NCBI GenBank assembly: GCA_003452695.1
Contig: DMNP01000189.1
Location: forward strand, 1-5,447
DNA from: Eggerthellaceae bacterium
Lineage (GTDB): Bacteria > Actinomycetota > Coriobacteriia > Coriobacteriales > Eggerthellaceae
Length of the DNA stretch: 5,447 nucleotides
Direction of reading: 5' to 3'
Shown: piece by piece, positions 3,988 through 5,447 of the stretch
Layout of the letters: each line of letters opens with the position of its first letter
Position numbering within the stretch: position 1 is the first letter of the stretch
The notes under the pieces: generated by a model
Databases searched by the model: none
Seen by the model: only the letters and a program-made list of their open reading frames with translations
Told to the model about the DNA's origin: nothing
Made by a program: the position numbers and the translations under genes

Positions 3988-5447
3988 TTAGATTACGTTC
4001 ACCTTTATGGTCGCGATCTTCGATGCCGCCCGGTATTTCGCCGTCTTCGCGGCGGTCACCTTAATCCGTATGCGGTACGTGCCCTTCGGCGTGCCGCGCT
4101 TCACCTTGATCTTGCCCGTCCTCGGGTTTATGGACGGCAGCTTCGGCGACGAGCCCTTCTTCAACCGCTTGTAGGTAACTTTCGTCTTCGCACCCGTCAC
4201 CTTCACCTTCGTCGTGAAGCGGGGCTTCTTCTTCAAGCGCGCCGCCCGCACGCGCTTCGCGGTCTTGTTCACCTTTATGGTCTGGGCCTTCAGCTTGGGT
4301 TTGGTGTTTTGGCCCGGCGTCTGCCCACCCGGCGACGGTTTGACGTATCCGCACAGCGTGCATTTCCCCGCGCTGTCGTACTTGCAGTTCTCTTCCGTGC
4401 AGCGGGAAAGGTCGGCGGTGTACTTTCGATGGGTGCCGTCGTTGTTCTTGAAGTAGCGGTACTCCGTCGTCTGCGCAATGGGGCTCTTCTCTTCGTAGTA
4501 GGCGCCGAACATCAGGCTCAGGTCGTCCTCGCTGGCTTTCGTGCTCGAGCCCACGATGACGTCGACAATGTGGAACACCTCGTTGCCGTAGTTCAGCGCG
4601 CCGTAGTCATCGCCGAAATCCAGATAGCCCGCCTGTCCTACCGAATCCTCGAAATCGCCGCCTCCGGACGCGCCTTCGTTGGATGCGCCCTCGTGGCTTG
4701 CAGCGATAAGGGCGGCTTCGTCCACGTCGGTCACGCTGCCGTAGGCTTCGTCGTGGTAGATTACCGTGGCCATGCAGCCCTCTTGCGGAATCCAGCGAAC
4801 ATCTGCCGAACGGTACTCGACTTGCAGGTAGTTCACGTCGCCTTCTTCGTCTTCGGAGTTTATCTCGTTCACCAGCAGCCAAAGCCGCGACCCGACCACC
4901 TTCGCCACCGGGTATTCCACCTTCTCCTGCTTGGCGGGCTTGTCCAGCTCGTCGTAGCCGACAAGCTCTAGGCCCTCGTCGCCGAAGGAGTAGCGCACGC
5001 AAATGTATTCGCCAGCCTGCGGGACGTCGGCGCCGGCGCGAATGTCCATCTCGAAATCACCGGTGCCGTTCATGTCCAACACGAAGCTCTTCTTGTCCGC
5101 AGCCACCGACTTCACCGTGCCGGTTACCAAGTACACGCCTTCTTCCACGTCGGCGCGGTCGATTTCGGTTACCACATAGCGGAAATCGGGATCGCCCTCG
5201 AACTCCGTTTGCAAGGTGTAGGATATCTTCAGGTTCGCGTCGCCCTCTTCCAGCTTGTCCTTGCCGGGAGTGTTCTTGGGCACCTGCATGATGCTCGTCG
5301 CAAGCGAATCCATGTTGCGCACGGCTATCAGGTAGGAACCGTCCTCGAAGTCGACCAGGTCCTCCAGCACCATGTTCGAAGTAGCGAAGCTGGAAGCGCC
5401 CTCGTCGGCATAGGCGACGCCGGCCGCGAACAGCCCCAGCGCCGGCG
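3988..5447 (-). CDS. Secreted or surface protein with zinc-ribbon-like knot and basic Ig-like C-terminal domain (5' end missing)
   Basis: 485 residues are visible; I recognise no named family for the body. The first in-frame ATG (5371-5373) is not the true start, because the frame continues upstream to the edge. There it encodes the end of a signal peptide, ALGLFAAGVAYA, then DEGASS, with a plausible cleavage after AYA. Numbering from that ATG, residues 1-300 are acidic and rich in beta-strand patterns, possibly OB-fold-like (for example GTVKSVAADKKSFVLDMNG). A low-complexity stretch (HEGASNEGASGGGD, 227-240) interrupts this body. A Cys knot follows, with His315 and Cys325-x4-Cys330-x7-Cys338-x2-Cys341, likely a structural zinc site. 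A Pro/Gly/Gln linker (346-361) leads to an Ig-like module (362-461) packed with Lys and Arg, of the kind repeated in Coriobacteriia and Clostridia surface proteins. There is no LPXTG motif or C-terminal anchor helix. The stop is TAA at 3988-3990. Binding to anionic wall polymers through the basic module is inference. Confidence 0.88.
   Translation of the reverse strand, partial: PALGLFAAGVAYADEGASSFATSNMVLEDLVDFEDGSYLIAVRNMDSLATSIMQVPKNTPGKDKLEEGDANLKISYTLQTEFEGDPDFRYVVTEIDRADVEEGVYLVTGTVKSVAADKKSFVLDMNGTGDFEMDIRAGADVPQAGEYICVRYSFGDEGLELVGYDELDKPAKQEKVEYPVAKVVGSRLWLLVNEINSEDEEGDVNYLQVEYRSADVRWIPQEGCMATVIYHDEAYGSVTDVDEAALIAASHEGASNEGASGGGDFEDSVGQAGYLDFGDDYGALNYGNEVFHIVDVIVGSSTKASEDDLSLMFGAYYEEKSPIAQTTEYRYFKNNDGTHRKYTADLSRCTEENCKYDSAGKCTLCGYVKPSPGGQTPGQNTKPKLKAQTIKVNKTAKRVRAARLKKKPRFTTKVKVTGAKTKVTYKRLKKGSSPKLPSINPRTGKIKVKRGTPKGTYRIRIKVTAAKTAKYRAASKIATIKVNVI

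Overview
This 5447-base window comes from a GC-rich bacterial chromosome. All three protein genes lie on the minus strand, so they read from right to left. The best guess for the source is an actinobacterium of the class Coriobacteriia (an Eggerthella, Slackia, Gordonibacter or Adlercreutzia type). This is inferred from the high GC content, from a secreted protein ending in a Lys/Arg-rich immunoglobulin-like module common in that group, and from large multi-domain signalling proteins. There is no rRNA or conserved housekeeping gene to confirm it.

Layout from right to left. (1) 5447-3988: the 3' part of a gene for an exported protein. Its start is beyond the window, but the tail of a signal peptide is visible. 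The protein has an acidic body, a four-cysteine zinc-ribbon-like knot, a Pro/Gly linker and a strongly basic Ig-like C-terminal module. (2) 3987-3751: a 237-bp gap with a nested hairpin that may end transcription of gene 1. (3) 3750-1093: a complete gene for a large membrane phosphatase of the SpoIIE/RsbU type. It combines a multi-pass N-terminal region resembling an ECF-transporter S component, a Cache-like extracytoplasmic sensor, HAMP, a PP2C/SpoIIE phosphatase and an RsbW-like GHKL ATPase. (4) 1092-672: a 421-bp non-coding stretch holding three copies of a 24-bp palindrome about 104 bp apart, one strong GC-rich hairpin, a 16-bp direct repeat, and a probable promoter and ribosome binding site for the next gene. 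(5) 671-1: the 5' part of a gene joining an N-terminal GAF sensor domain to an ABC-transporter ATPase; the window ends just after the Walker A motif.

How they may work together (inference): the phosphatase/kinase protein looks like the sensing head of a partner-switching pathway that would control a sigma factor or another STAS-protein target not present here. The GAF-ABC protein looks like a transporter ATPase that senses a small molecule or redox state. Both are sensor-effector fusions, and the palindromic array between them is the most unusual non-coding structure in the window. The secreted protein is probably an independent surface or cell-wall protein.
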